Positions 9,019 to 17,057 of a stretch of DNA of 64,000 bases are shown piece by piece (positions within the stretch are counted from its first letter, which is position 1; each line of letters begins with the position of its first letter). The stretch is from Deltaproteobacteria bacterium. Its GTDB lineage: Bacteria > Desulfobacterota > Deferrimicrobia > Deferrimicrobiales > Deferrimicrobiaceae. Made by a program: the position numbers and the translations under genes. The stretch spans positions 203,523 to 267,522 of the forward strand of contig JACRCO010000053.1 in assembly GCA_016218975.1 (NCBI GenBank), written 5' to 3'. The notes under the pieces are model-generated. The model saw nothing but the letters and a program-made list of their open reading frames with translations. It was not told the origin of the DNA and made no database searches.

Positions 9019-9966
9019 TAACGTCACTGTCCAGTTCCCGCCGTCGCGGTTCCGCCATACGGCGGCCACGGAGCCGTCGGCCTTTCGCACCAGCACCTGG
9101 AAACAGTATTCGACGACGCTCCCCTCGGGGCCGTAAACGTACCCCTCGAACGTCCTGGGAAGCGGGAACCCGGCGATCGTGTATGACCGGAGGCGCAGGA
9201 ATTCCTCCCTGTCGGCGGCGAAATAGTTGTCCGACGCCTTACCGCCCGCGGACGCGAAATTCTTGAGCTCCATCACCGTCAAGTTATGCGCCGTCCAGGC
9301 GGCATCGCCCCACAGCAGGCGGGAGCAAAGCACTTCTCCCGTTTCGTCGCGCAATGTTATCCGCGCGCAGTTGATCTTGTCGGCGGCGAGCGAGCCCCCG
9401 TCGCCGGTCGTATGGTAGTGATACAGGAAGTACGGCATCGGCCGGTTCTTCAGCACGGAGAGCGCGGAGGGGACTTCCACTACGGGCACACTCCCCGACA
9501 TGAGATACCCGGCGCGGCAAAGATCCGGCGCCGGTTTTTTGCGCATGGCGCCGAACCCGAAGCGAACAAGTCCCGTCCTCGGCGATTCCTCCCGAAGCGG
9601 AAGTCGAAGCCTGAACATGCCCGTGCCGGCCGCGGGAAGCAGGTTTCCCGGAGATTTCTCCTCCAGCGCGATCATGTCGGGCAGGATGTCATCTCCCGGA
9701 ACGGCAGTCTCGTAAACCTGCGAGAACCACTCCGCCCCCTTGCTCACGGTGGAGAAGAAGTAGCGGACGAGGATCCGGCCCCCCGGCGCAGGAGACGGGA
9801 GAAAGATCCAACTCTCCCGTTTGCCCGGCTCCGCGGACGGCGGCAGAACCAGCGTGGAGCGGGCAAGCACCCGGTCCGGGAATTCTTCCGCCACGGCGGC
9901 GTAGTGCAGCAGCACCAGCTCGGGGCATTCGGCTCCATCGATAAAAACCCGGCGCAGAGCAATCAT
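9016..9966 (-). CDS. Conserved-looking protein of unknown function
   Basis: A soluble protein of about 316 residues that I do not recognise. It has no signal peptide, membrane helix or obvious catalytic motif. The composition suggests a beta-rich protein (PLREESPRTGLVRFGFG, GYVYGPEGSVVEYCFQVLVRK). I prefer the ATG at 9966 (MIALRRVF) over the one at 9984 because a GGGGGT Shine-Dalgarno sits eight bases before it, inside the longer version. It stands alone, convergent with hisC. Confidence 0.6.
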   Translation of the reverse strand: MIALRRVFIDGAECPELVLLHYAAVAEEFPDRVLARSTLVLPPSAEPGKRESWIFLPSPAPGGRILVRYFFSTVSKGAEWFSQVYETAVPGDDILPDMIALEEKSPGNLLPAAGTGMFRLRLPLREESPRTGLVRFGFGAMRKKPAPDLCRAGYLMSGSVPVVEVPSALSVLKNRPMPYFLYHYHTTGDGGSLAADKINCARITLRDETGEVLCSRLLWGDAAWTAHNLTVMELKNFASAGGKASDNYFAADREEFLRLRSYTIAGFPLPRTFEGYVYGPEGSVVEYCFQVLVRKADGSVAAVWRNRDGGNWTVTL

Positions 9967-10052
9967 CGCCCTACCCCCTTTCATCCGGAACGGCAGTTTG
10001 CTTATCGTATACTGTATCCCCGAAACCGGGGGTGCAGGTGAAAATTATCGCA

Positions 10053-10436
10053 CTACCGGTAGCCGAGCCGGTCGAGCTCCGCCTCATCCATCCCGAAATA
10101 GTGCCCGATTTCGTGCAGGAGCGTCAGCCGGATCTGAAGACGGAGCTCCGTCCTGTCGGGGAAATCCTCTTCGAGGGGCCCCCGGTAGACGGAGATCTTG
10201 TCCGGGAGGTTCCCGTAAGAGGACACCGAGCGCTCCGGCAGAGGGACGCCGTGATAGAACCCGTACAGGGTGTCGTCATCGGGGATGCCGAGCTCGTCCA
10301 GCAGCCATTCGGGCGGCCAATCCTCGACGACGACCGCCACGTTGTCCAGCGCCTTCCTGAACATCTCGGGAAGATCGTCCAACGCCTCCCTCATCACCAT
10401 CTGGAACTCTTCACGGCGCAAGGCGGCCCCCGTCAT
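10053..10436 (-). CDS. Small zincin-like metallopeptidase family protein
   Basis: A 127-residue protein with the gluzincin-style helix HEIGHYFGMDEAELDRLGY at the C-terminus (HExxH followed by an acidic region), plus the TLYGFYHGVPLPERS block typical of the small Zincin_1 / DUF1025 proteins. These are predicted cytosolic metallopeptidases of unknown substrate. Length is normal for the family. Its ATG overlaps the TGA of the upstream exported-protein gene, so the two are translationally coupled. Confidence 0.82.
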   Translation of the reverse strand: MTGAALRREEFQMVMREALDDLPEMFRKALDNVAVVVEDWPPEWLLDELGIPDDDTLYGFYHGVPLPERSVSSYGNLPDKISVYRGPLEEDFPDRTELRLQIRLTLLHEIGHYFGMDEAELDRLGYR

Positions 10437-11608
10437 TTCCGGCGGACCGGCATGCCGGGCCGCACCCGCGCGATCGACTCGGCCGGCAGTTCCCCGGTGA
10501 GGCTGTAGCCGCCATCGGGAACGGAGGCTTGAAGGACCGCCGGAATCACCTCCTTACCCTCCGGATCGAGCGCGATCAGAAGGACTTCTCCCGTTTTCGC
10601 GAAGGGCGGCGCGAAGGTGACGGCAACCCGGTTGCCGTGGACCCCGACGACCTTTCCCTCGTTGACGAACCGGTCGACGGCGCTCCGGTCCTTGATGAAC
10701 GGATCGCGGAATTCCTTGACCCGGACCAGTTCCTTCAGCTCGCTTTCGAAATCCTGCCGCTGCAGGTAAAGGGCGCAGTAGATCGCAGCGCCCTCCACCG
10801 TCACGCCGGGATGGAATTCGGACATATTCTCCAGTTTCGAAGGGTCGATAGGTATGAACTCCCTTATGGTGGAAGGGGCGTCGAACACAAAGTCGACCAT
10901 GCTTTCATCGACGCCGTATTGCAGGGTCAGCACCCGGTGGACTTCCCAATAGATGATATCCCGCACGTCGTGCAGGGACCCAAGCGGCGACCCGGATGGG
11001 TTCGCCGCGAACGTGTTGTACCCGATCCTTAAGCTGAGAGGAGCGAGAAACGCACCCAGTTCGTCCCTTTCGCGTGCGAGCTTCAGCGCTTCCTCGGCGA
11101 TCGCGGCCGCTATCCTGTGGAACTTCTCTATTTTATTCAAGGTGAGCCGTGAACTGACCTTGCCGCTCCCACCCCCTTCCTCCAGTACTGCATTGCCGAG
11201 TTCCAGCCGCAGCCGGTTCTGATACGCGTAGATGTCGGTCAACCGTGCCCTTAGGGCTTCCGGATCGTCATGTGTGGCCCATATCACGTACGGAAACCAG
11301 TCGCCGGATCCGGCGGCGCGCAAGATATCTTCGGAAAGGTGTTCGGTATAGCAGATGTCGGGGTAGATCGAGGAAAGAGTGACGGTTTTCTTTTCGCCCG
11401 TTTTCCGGTTTTCGAGCATCACTTCGCGCATTCCGGACAACTCGAAAGAGGAAAGGGAAAGCACCAGTTTCCCGGAGGCCGTGCGAAGGACCTTGCCGTC
11501 CACGCGTACCTTGAAATCTTCCCCCGGCGCGGCTTCCGAAACGCCCAGGAGTAGCAGCAGGACGCAAATCGACGCGACGATACCGTAGCGCAAGGTCGTC
11601 CGCTCCAT
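10433..11608 (-). CDS. Exported protein of unknown function
   Basis: A 391-residue protein with an N-terminal signal peptide (hydrophobic run IVASICVLLLLLGVSEAAPG, likely cleaved after EAA or nearby). The rest is hydrophilic, with a helical middle section (about 130-190) and a C-terminal beta-like segment (about 320-385) that resembles the small-barrel domains of envelope proteins. I do not recognise a family. It is translationally coupled to the small zincin downstream by a 4-base overlap. Confidence 0.65.
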   Translation of the reverse strand: MERTTLRYGIVASICVLLLLLGVSEAAPGEDFKVRVDGKVLRTASGKLVLSLSSFELSGMREVMLENRKTGEKKTVTLSSIYPDICYTEHLSEDILRAAGSGDWFPYVIWATHDDPEALRARLTDIYAYQNRLRLELGNAVLEEGGGSGKVSSRLTLNKIEKFHRIAAAIAEEALKLARERDELGAFLAPLSLRIGYNTFAANPSGSPLGSLHDVRDIIYWEVHRVLTLQYGVDESMVDFVFDAPSTIREFIPIDPSKLENMSEFHPGVTVEGAAIYCALYLQRQDFESELKELVRVKEFRDPFIKDRSAVDRFVNEGKVVGVHGNRVAVTFAPPFAKTGEVLLIALDPEGKEVIPAVLQASVPDGGYSLTGELPAESIARVRPGMPVRRK

Positions 11609-11659
11609 GTGTTTCTACGGTAATTTTATCGCAATTCGGGTAATCGGGGGGTGAAACGA

Positions 11660-11830
11660 TTACTTGAGGCGGCCGCGGATCTCACGCACGGCGTCCCTTA
11701 CGATCTTCTCGGCCACCTTGTCCGATTCCACACGATACTTGCCGTTGGACACGGCGGTTCGAATTTCCTGAATTTTCCGGGAATCGCTGCCCTTCCCGGG
11801 TTCGTTGCCTTTCCTTCCAGACGGTTTCAA
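11660..11830 (-). CDS. flgM: Short FlgM-like anti-sigma-28 factor
   Basis: A 56-residue minus-strand frame, too small to stand out by length. Its C-terminal 38 residues match the sigma-binding part of FlgM (KIQEIRTAVSNGKYRVESDKVAEKI, quoted here in two parts: KIQEIRTAVSNG and KYRVESDKVAEKI). FlgM holds FliA inactive until it is removed. The only in-frame initiator after the preceding stop is a TTG at 11828-11830 with a distant GGAG, so the protein is shorter than the usual 90-100 residues and lacks most of the disordered, exported N-terminus. A sigma-28-like promoter lies about 40 bases upstream, and a FliA-type sigma factor gene lies 1.7 kb away. Confidence 0.7.
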   Translation of the reverse strand: MKPSGRKGNEPGKGSDSRKIQEIRTAVSNGKYRVESDKVAEKIVRDAVREIRGRLK

Positions 11831-11872
11831 GCGGTGCCGGTCTCCGGATCTGAATTCTCCCTCTGCAAATGC

Positions 11873-11900
11873 CTATCGACCGATTCACTGTAAAACTTTA
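11873..11900 (-). promoter_or_regulatory. Sigma-28-like promoter of the FlgM-like gene
   Basis: The minus strand reads TAAAGTTT (11893-11900, a perfect -35 octamer), 12 bases, then GTCGATAG (11873-11880, six of eight matches to GCCGATAA). The spacer is one base longer than the usual 11. It would start transcription about 35 bases before the TTG codon. Confidence 0.5.
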
Positions 11901-11925
11901 TGAAAAGCGATGTATTATTATCCAG

Positions 11926-13323
11926 ATGCCGAAATCGCTACTGATAGCTGACGACGAAGAATTGACGCTTTCCCTCCTTAAGGAGGTGTTTTCGTCGACG
12001 GAAATCCGTCTCCATCTCGCCAAATCGGGCAAGGAGGCGATTTCGATCCTCAATCAATCCGACATCGACGTTGTGCTGACCGACTTCATGATGCCGGGGG
12101 TGGACGGTCTCGGCGTTCTCACACACGCGAAAAAGGTGCATCCGAAGTGCGAGGTCATTATGATGACCGCCTTCGGGACCGTCGAGAACGCGGTGCAGGC
12201 GATGAAAATGGGCGCCTTCCACTACATCACGAAGCCGTTCAAGGTCATGGATGTGACCAGCCTCGTCGGCCGCGCGCTCGAGCTTACGAGCATCCGGAAG
12301 GAAAACATTCATCTCAAGACGCAGGCCATACACCACCACTCCTTCGACAACATCATAGGCGTCAGCGGGCAGATACGGCAGGTGCTCGATCTCGTGCGTA
12401 AAGTGGCCGATTCGGACTCCACGGTTCTCGTCCTGGGGGAAAGCGGGACGGGGAAGGAGCTGATCGCGCGCGCGATCCACTACAACAGCAAGCGGGCGGA
12501 CCGGATGCTGGTGGCGGTCAATTGCTCCGCGATACCTGCCGAACTTCTGGAGAGCGAACTTTTCGGTCACGTGAAGGGCGCATACACGGGAGCCCACGTA
12601 GAGAGAAGCGGAAGGTTCGAGATGGCCCACCGCGGGACGATTTTCCTCGACGAGATCGGCGAGATGAGCCCTCCGCTCCAGGCCAAGCTATTGCGCGTTC
12701 TTCAGGAGCAGTCGTTCATCCCCGTGGGCGGGACCAAGACCGTGAACGTGGACGTCCGCGTCATCGCCGCGACGAATCGCGAACTCGAGCGCGAAATCAT
12801 CGCGGGCCGCTTCCGGCAGGACCTCTTCTTCCGGCTAAACGTGATCCCCATCCACATCCCTCCCCTGCGCGAGCGCATCGACGACATACCCGTTCTCGTC
12901 GGCCATTTTCTCGAAAAATGGAACCGCAAGATGGGCCGCCAGGCGAAAGGGTTCCGCCCCGATGCGACGGAGCGGCTGATGCGCTATCCCTGGCCGGGGA
13001 ACGTCCGGGAGCTCGAGAACATCGTGGAACGGCTCGTGGTCCTGAAATACGACGGTTGGTTCGAAACGGCGGACCTTCCTCCGGCGATGCAGGCGCGGGG
13101 ACGCGAGCCGGCTTCAGTTTTCGACGGGTTCGATCTCGGGTGCGGGAGTATAAACCTAAGGGAGGCGACGGGCACGTTCCAGCACCGCCTGATCGAGAAC
13201 GCGTTGACGATCACCAAGGGGAACAAGAACAAGGCTGCGGCCCTCCTGGGGCTCAAGCGGACCACTCTCCTCGAAATGCTCAAACGGAGGAAGCAGGACT
13301 GTCAAGAATTGTCAGATGCCTGA
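11926..13323 (+). CDS. NtrC-family sigma-54-dependent response regulator
   Basis: A 465-residue activator with three domains. The receiver spans about 1-120 (acidic pocket DDEE, phospho-acceptor Asp53 in LTDFMMPG, lysine in ITKPF). The AAA+ sigma-54 activation domain spans about 140-370 (Walker A GESGTGKE, the sigma-54-contact loop as GAYTGA, Walker B IFLDEIGEM, R-finger region FRQDLFFRLNVIPI). A Fis-type helix-turn-helix lies near 425-455 (NKNKAAALLGLKRTTLLEML). I chose the ATG at 11926 because it begins the receiver fold. No Shine-Dalgarno is visible. A sigma-54 promoter and a FliA-type gene follow within 170 bases, so this is probably their activator. Its cognate kinase is not obvious. Confidence 0.92.
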   Translation: MPKSLLIADDEELTLSLLKEVFSSTEIRLHLAKSGKEAISILNQSDIDVVLTDFMMPGVDGLGVLTHAKKVHPKCEVIMMTAFGTVENAVQAMKMGAFHYITKPFKVMDVTSLVGRALELTSIRKENIHLKTQAIHHHSFDNIIGVSGQIRQVLDLVRKVADSDSTVLVLGESGTGKELIARAIHYNSKRADRMLVAVNCSAIPAELLESELFGHVKGAYTGAHVERSGRFEMAHRGTIFLDEIGEMSPPLQAKLLRVLQEQSFIPVGGTKTVNVDVRVIAATNRELEREIIAGRFRQDLFFRLNVIPIHIPPLRERIDDIPVLVGHFLEKWNRKMGRQAKGFRPDATERLMRYPWPGNVRELENIVERLVVLKYDGWFETADLPPAMQARGREPASVFDGFDLGCGSINLREATGTFQHRLIENALTITKGNKNKAAALLGLKRTTLLEMLKRRKQDCQELSDA

Positions 13324-13420
13324 CTATATGTCAATTATTTGACCCCTTCGCTAGGCACTCCTTCCAGTCGTAAAAAATATATTCCTTTATATTTTAATCA
13401 GTTACCCACCCCCGATTCAT

Positions 13421-13436
13421 TGGCATGCCTGTTGCT
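13421..13436 (+). promoter_or_regulatory. Sigma-54 promoter before the FliA-type gene
   Basis: TGGCAT-GCCTG-TTGCT matches the -24/-12 consensus TGGCAC-N5-TTGCW in all but one position, with GG and GC in exact register. Predicted transcription starts near 13447, about 40 bases before the ATG at 13488. The intergenic AT-rich stretch just upstream would hold the activator sites. Confidence 0.75.
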
Positions 13437-13487
13437 GCATCCTTTCTCCAGCAATCCCACGACGCAAGGAGAAAGGGAGAAGGCAAC

Positions 13488-14249
13488 ATGGCCCCCAGAG
13501 AAGCAGCGATGGCCTGCGAAACATACGATGCCCCTCCCCCCGTGGCGCCGGATCGGAATGCGCTCGTTGATGAATTCATGACCACGATCAAATACCACGC
13601 CGCGCGCATAAAGATGCGCGTCCCTCCGAATATCGACGTGGATGATCTCGTCAGTTCTGGGGTCGTCGGATTGCTGGACGCCGTCGACAGGTTCGATCCT
13701 TCACGCGGAATCAAGTTCAAGACCTATGCGGAATTCCGGATCCGCGGGACCATGCTCGACTATCTCCGGGAAATGGATTGGTTCCCGCGCTCCATCCGGC
13801 AGTCGTCCACGAAGATGCGCAACGCCTACGCGCGACTGGAAGGCATGCTGGGCCGGCCTCCCGAAGAAGCGGAGGTCGCAGAAGAACTGGAAATCCCTCT
13901 GGATGAGTTCCGTAAACGCCTGGCGATGCTCTCGGGCCTGTCCGTCCTTTCGCATGACGAAGGCATGGAAGATGGCGAAGGCTCCGGCATACAGCGCTTC
14001 CTGTGGGAAGCCGCCAAGGACGAGGCGCGAGAGGAAGAGCTGTTGCGGGACCTCAAGGAAGTACTGGCGAAGTCGATCGACACCCTCCCGGAAAGGGAGA
14101 AACAGCTTATCGCCCTCTACTATTACGAAGACCTCACGATGCGCGAGATAGGCGAAATCTTCAATCTCGGGGAGCCGAGGATCTGCCAGTTGCACGCACA
14201 GGCGGTTTTGAGGCTCCGCGGAAGGCTCCACTCCCAGCTGGAGCGCTAA
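13488..14249 (+). CDS. fliA: FliA/WhiG-type RNA polymerase sigma factor
   Basis: A 253-residue group 3 sigma factor. Region 2 is clear (VDDLVSSGVVGLLDAVDRFD, then FKTYAEFRIRGTMLDYLREMDW). The middle matches region 3 (RPPEEAEVAEELEI), and region 4 has the LTMREIGEIFNLGEPRICQLHAQAV helix-turn-helix, given here as LTMREIGEIFNLGEP and RICQLHAQAV. The ATG at 13488 has GGGAG upstream and sits correctly after the sigma-54 promoter. An upstream in-frame ATG at 13425 lies inside the promoter itself and is rejected. Flagellar FliA is the best-known member, but no flagellar structural genes are in the window. Confidence 0.88.
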   Translation: MAPREAAMACETYDAPPPVAPDRNALVDEFMTTIKYHAARIKMRVPPNIDVDDLVSSGVVGLLDAVDRFDPSRGIKFKTYAEFRIRGTMLDYLREMDWFPRSIRQSSTKMRNAYARLEGMLGRPPEEAEVAEELEIPLDEFRKRLAMLSGLSVLSHDEGMEDGEGSGIQRFLWEAAKDEAREEELLRDLKEVLAKSIDTLPEREKQLIALYYYEDLTMREIGEIFNLGEPRICQLHAQAVLRLRGRLHSQLER

Positions 14250-14254
14250 GCGAT

Positions 14255-14283
14255 CCGGAGGGGTACACCCCTCACCCCTCCGG
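14255..14283. terminator. Inverted repeat between convergent sigma factor and rmuC genes
   Basis: CCGGAGGGGT and ACCCCTCCGG form perfect 10-bp arms around a nine-base loop. The repeat covers the stop of rmuC and lies six bases after the sigma factor stop. It lacks a T tract, so it may act as a weak or Rho-assisted bidirectional terminator. Confidence 0.4.
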
Positions 14284-15369
14284 AAGCTCCCCTTCCCCGC
14301 TTTTCAGCGATCCTATCCGGGCGCGGAACCGTTCAACGTCCCTGACCGATTCCATGTACTTGGCCTGCGCGTTGTCAAGGTGCCTGCCGAAAATGCGGAA
14401 ATTGTCGGCAAACCGTTCGAAGTCTTTCCCCACGCGCTCGAGGAGGCCCTGGATCTCCCTCGTCTTCTGCTCTATCCGGAACCCGCGGAACGCGAACGCC
14501 AGCGCCTGCAGGTAGGCGTAGAAGCTGTTCGGGGAGGTCGGGATCACCTGGATCTTCAGGAGCTGCTCGTGCAGGGCGCGGTTGCGCAGCAGGAGATAAT
14601 AGACGGATTCGGCGGGGACGAACAGGAAGGCGAAATCGAGCGTCTTCGGCGGGCGGATGTACTTCGACCGGATCGATTCTGCCTGGACCAGGACGTCCCG
14701 CGCGAACGCCTTCTCGAATTCCTTCCGCTGGTTTTCGTCCAGCTCGCCTTCCAGCAACGGCTGCGCATTGGCCATCGGGAACTTGGAATCGACGCAGACG
14801 AACTGGCTTCTGTCGGGCCGGACGAATATCGCGGCGTCCGCCTTCTCGCCCCCGTCCATCAGGAACTGGAGCTCGAACATTTCCGCGTGGTCCCCGAACA
14901 GGTCCGCGAGCATCTGCGTCAGGGTCAGTTCGCCGAAGACCCCGCGCGCCCTGGGCTGGGTGAGCAGTACATTTAGCTGGTTGATGTCGCGCGACAGGAG
15001 GACCACCTGGCCGGTGGCCGCGGAGAGTTCCTTCAGGTGTCCCGCCACCTGGTCGAAGCCCTTCAGGTTGCGGTCGGCCGTCTCCGACAGCTCCCGCGCA
15101 ACTTCTCCGCGTATCTCCGAAAGCCGCTCGTCCATCCGCCGGGAGATGCCGTCGAGACCCTTCAAGAGGTTTTCCGACACCTCCTGCCGGATGCGCGCCG
15201 CTGCGTCGGCCTGGGCGCGGGCGAGTTCGGCCGCGCTGCCGCGCAGGGCGTCGGAAAAATTCCTTTCGAGGATATCGATCCGCTCGCTCACCGGCGGAGG
15301 ACGGCGCAGCAGCACCACAATGAGCGTGGCGGCGGCCACGCACAGCGTCAGGATCGACAGGAGTTCCAT
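14272..15369 (-). CDS. rmuC: RmuC family DNA recombination protein
   Basis: A 365-residue RmuC homologue. An N-terminal membrane anchor (LSILTLCVAAATLIVVLL) is followed by a long coiled coil (about 30-120) and the conserved nuclease-like core (RGVFGELTLTQMLADLF, VDSKFPMANAQPLLEG, LDFAFLFVPAESVYYLLL, VIPTSPNSFYAYLQAL). RmuC limits inversion at short inverted repeats and is linked to anti-plasmid/phage roles in some bacteria. Length and order are normal. It is a single gene, divergent from a small membrane protein. Confidence 0.92.
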   Translation of the reverse strand: MELLSILTLCVAAATLIVVLLRRPPPVSERIDILERNFSDALRGSAAELARAQADAAARIRQEVSENLLKGLDGISRRMDERLSEIRGEVARELSETADRNLKGFDQVAGHLKELSAATGQVVLLSRDINQLNVLLTQPRARGVFGELTLTQMLADLFGDHAEMFELQFLMDGGEKADAAIFVRPDRSQFVCVDSKFPMANAQPLLEGELDENQRKEFEKAFARDVLVQAESIRSKYIRPPKTLDFAFLFVPAESVYYLLLRNRALHEQLLKIQVIPTSPNSFYAYLQALAFAFRGFRIEQKTREIQGLLERVGKDFERFADNFRIFGRHLDNAQAKYMESVRDVERFRARIGSLKSGEGELPEG

Positions 15370-15408
15370 GTTAGGATGATTCTACATTAAAACCGGAAGG
15401 GGGGATGC

Positions 15409-15684
15409 ATGCGGGTCCCCAAGCCGTTTGCGATCTTCGGGTTCCATTTCTGCACCACGATCTTCATCGGCCTGTCCCTGTACGGCGTCGTCCGGTACAT
15501 GAACGAAGGGCTCGCCGTATCCGATTCCTTCCCGGCGTCCGCCGCGTACGCCTCCGTCGTATTCGTGTCCGTCGCCGGCATCTGTTTCTTCGGCCGGGAA
15601 GCCGACCGCCGCAAAAGGGAAGAGGTCGCAGCAACCCCCGCCGCGCCGCCCAAACACGCGCCGAAGAAAAAGAAAAAGCGCTGA
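15409..15684 (+). CDS. Small membrane protein with two predicted helices
   Basis: A 91-residue protein with two hydrophobic segments (FHFCTTIFIGLSLYGVV and YASVVFVSVAGICFFG) and a lysine-rich cytoplasmic tail ending KHAPKKKKKR. It has a strong GGGGGG ribosome site and a short divergent spacer from rmuC. No family is recognised. The poly-lysine tail could bind nucleic acid or acidic lipid, but this is speculation. Confidence 0.6.
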   Translation: MRVPKPFAIFGFHFCTTIFIGLSLYGVVRYMNEGLAVSDSFPASAAYASVVFVSVAGICFFGREADRRKREEVAATPAAPPKHAPKKKKKR

Positions 15685-16009
15685 ACCGAATTTTATCGAA
15701 GGGATAAGCATCCCGCGCGGGGTACCCATGAAAAGATCTGTTCCGTCGGAAGTTGCGACGCCTTCGGGAGCTCCCCCGTCGCGTGCGCCTCGGCTCCCCT
15801 GCCTGACTTGGCACGTGCAGCGCGATAGTCTCCCAGTTGTCTTCCACCCTTCTCGGTTTGCCGAGACAGCCGATCAATTCGCTTATTACGCCTGATACAG
15901 ATGGTTCCGCCATCGACTCCACGAGGGGGACCGCCTGCGGCGTAACGCAACATCCGCCGGAACACGATAACGCAACGCACGCGATCCTGCGCGCATGAGG
16001 GACGGGCAG

Positions 16010-16145
16010 CCGGAGTTCGGATGTCTCCACGCGGCGGCGTACGAAGCGCAGCGGAGCCAGGGAGGGCGAGAGCAAGCTGAGTCGCAGGCGAGGAGTCCAT
16101 GGACGGACGACGAGCCGTAGCCGCGGGGAGAGCATCCAACTCCGG
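16010..16145. repeat. Large imperfect palindrome, probably a dispersed repeat
   Basis: Outer arms 16010-16035 and 16120-16145 pair over about 26 positions with a few bulges (CCGGAGTT...GGATG against CATCC...AACTCCGG), with an inner perfect 10-mer palindrome GTCCATGGAC. The interior is GC-rich and non-coding. It resembles in style the palindrome at 49618-49752. Confidence 0.5.
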
Positions 16146-16169
16146 CCGGGACCCGGCCTCAGTGTGCGC

Positions 16170-16193
16170 CGAAAATATGCCGTAGTATTTTCG
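16170..16193 (-). terminator. Hairpin downstream of the oxidoreductase operon
   Basis: CGAAAATA and TATTTTCG form perfect eight-base arms around an eight-base loop, beginning 10 bases beyond the minus-strand stop at 16203. A second GC hairpin, GGCCGGG-a-CCCGGCC (16144-16158), follows. There is no long T run. Confidence 0.4.
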
Positions 16194-16202
16194 AATCGGG
16201 CA

Positions 16203-17057
16203 CTACGTGAGCGTGCGCTTGCGGAGCATCTCGCGGATCGCCTCGGGCGGCGTATCGCGCGCATAAAGCGGCGGTCCGGGAATCGCGGGATGCAGCTCCT
16301 CGAACGTCGGGCGCTCCTTGCTGTACAAAACGCCGATCGGGATGCGCTCCTCCCACTCCAGCGAAAGCGCGAACGCCTTCACCCGGTCCGACGTGTCATG
16401 TTCGGGCGGAATCTTGTAGATCATCCTTCCGTACCACTGGTATGTATTTTTCTTGTTGAAGGTGATGCACGGCTGCAGGATATCCACGAGAGCGAAACCC
16501 TTGAACCGGATCGCCTGCAGCATCAGGTCCGACGTGAACCCGATATCCGCGGCGTATCCCCTCGCCACGAAGCCGCACCCGAGGGAGAGCGCGACCGCCA
16601 GCGGAGGGAAAGGCCCGGAGATGACGCCCGTCCGGTTCAGCGATCCCGTCCATCCCGGGTCGCTCGTGGGCGACGGCTGTCCCTTGGTCAGCCCGTAGAC
16701 CTGGTTGTCGTGGACGAAGAGCGCAAGGTCGATGTTCCGCCGGATGTTGTGCAGGAAGTGGTTCCCCCCTTCGCCGTAGATGTCGCCGTCGCCGCTTGTC
16801 ACGACGACCGTCAGCGCGGGGTTCGCCATCCTGATCGCAGCGGCGGCGGGGAGCGCCCTGCCGTGCAGGCCGTCGAAGACATTCACGTCCACGTAATGGG
16901 GCAGTTTGCCTGCCTGCCCGATGCCGGATACGAGCACGATCTCGTGCTTCTCCCTGCCGAGCCTCTCAAGCGTCTTCTTGACCGCGTTCAGGATCCCGAA
17001 GTTTCCGCATCCCGTGCACCACGCGTTTTCGACGCCCGTGTCGAACGCGCTTCCCAT
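16203..17057 (-). CDS. 2-oxoacid:ferredoxin oxidoreductase, beta subunit (TPP-binding)
   Basis: A 284-residue beta subunit that binds thiamine diphosphate and a 4Fe-4S cluster. Visible marks are the N-terminal WCTGCGNFG, GIGQAGKLPHY, GLHGRALPAAAAIRMANP, and the TPP motif GDGDIYGEGGNHFLHNIRRN, quoted as GDGDIYGEGG and NHFLHNIRRN. The start at 17057 lies 70 bases inside the alpha gene. A later start would lose the CTGCG iron-sulfur motif. With the alpha subunit it oxidises a 2-oxoacid (2-oxoglutarate or pyruvate type) to acyl-CoA while reducing ferredoxin. Which acid is used cannot be decided here. Confidence 0.9.
   Translation of the reverse strand: MGSAFDTGVENAWCTGCGNFGILNAVKKTLERLGREKHEIVLVSGIGQAGKLPHYVDVNVFDGLHGRALPAAAAIRMANPALTVVVTSGDGDIYGEGGNHFLHNIRRNIDLALFVHDNQVYGLTKGQPSPTSDPGWTGSLNRTGVISGPFPPLAVALSLGCGFVARGYAADIGFTSDLMLQAIRFKGFALVDILQPCITFNKKNTYQWYGRMIYKIPPEHDTSDRVKAFALSLEWEERIPIGVLYSKERPTFEELHPAIPGPPLYARDTPPEAIREMLRKRTLT

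Larger units (their letters stand above)
15685..16202. other. 518-bp intergenic region without a credible gene
   Basis: Between the small membrane protein and the oxidoreductase operon. The open frames here have arginine/proline-rich shadow composition and no start-site logic. The region holds a 136-bp imperfect palindrome (16010-16145) and two hairpins after the oxidoreductase stop (16144-16158 and 16170-16193). Confidence 0.5.

Noticed and set aside
15693-16139. 148-residue minus-strand frame in the intergenic region
   Set aside because: No family, no ribosome site, shadow-like composition, and it crosses a large palindrome.
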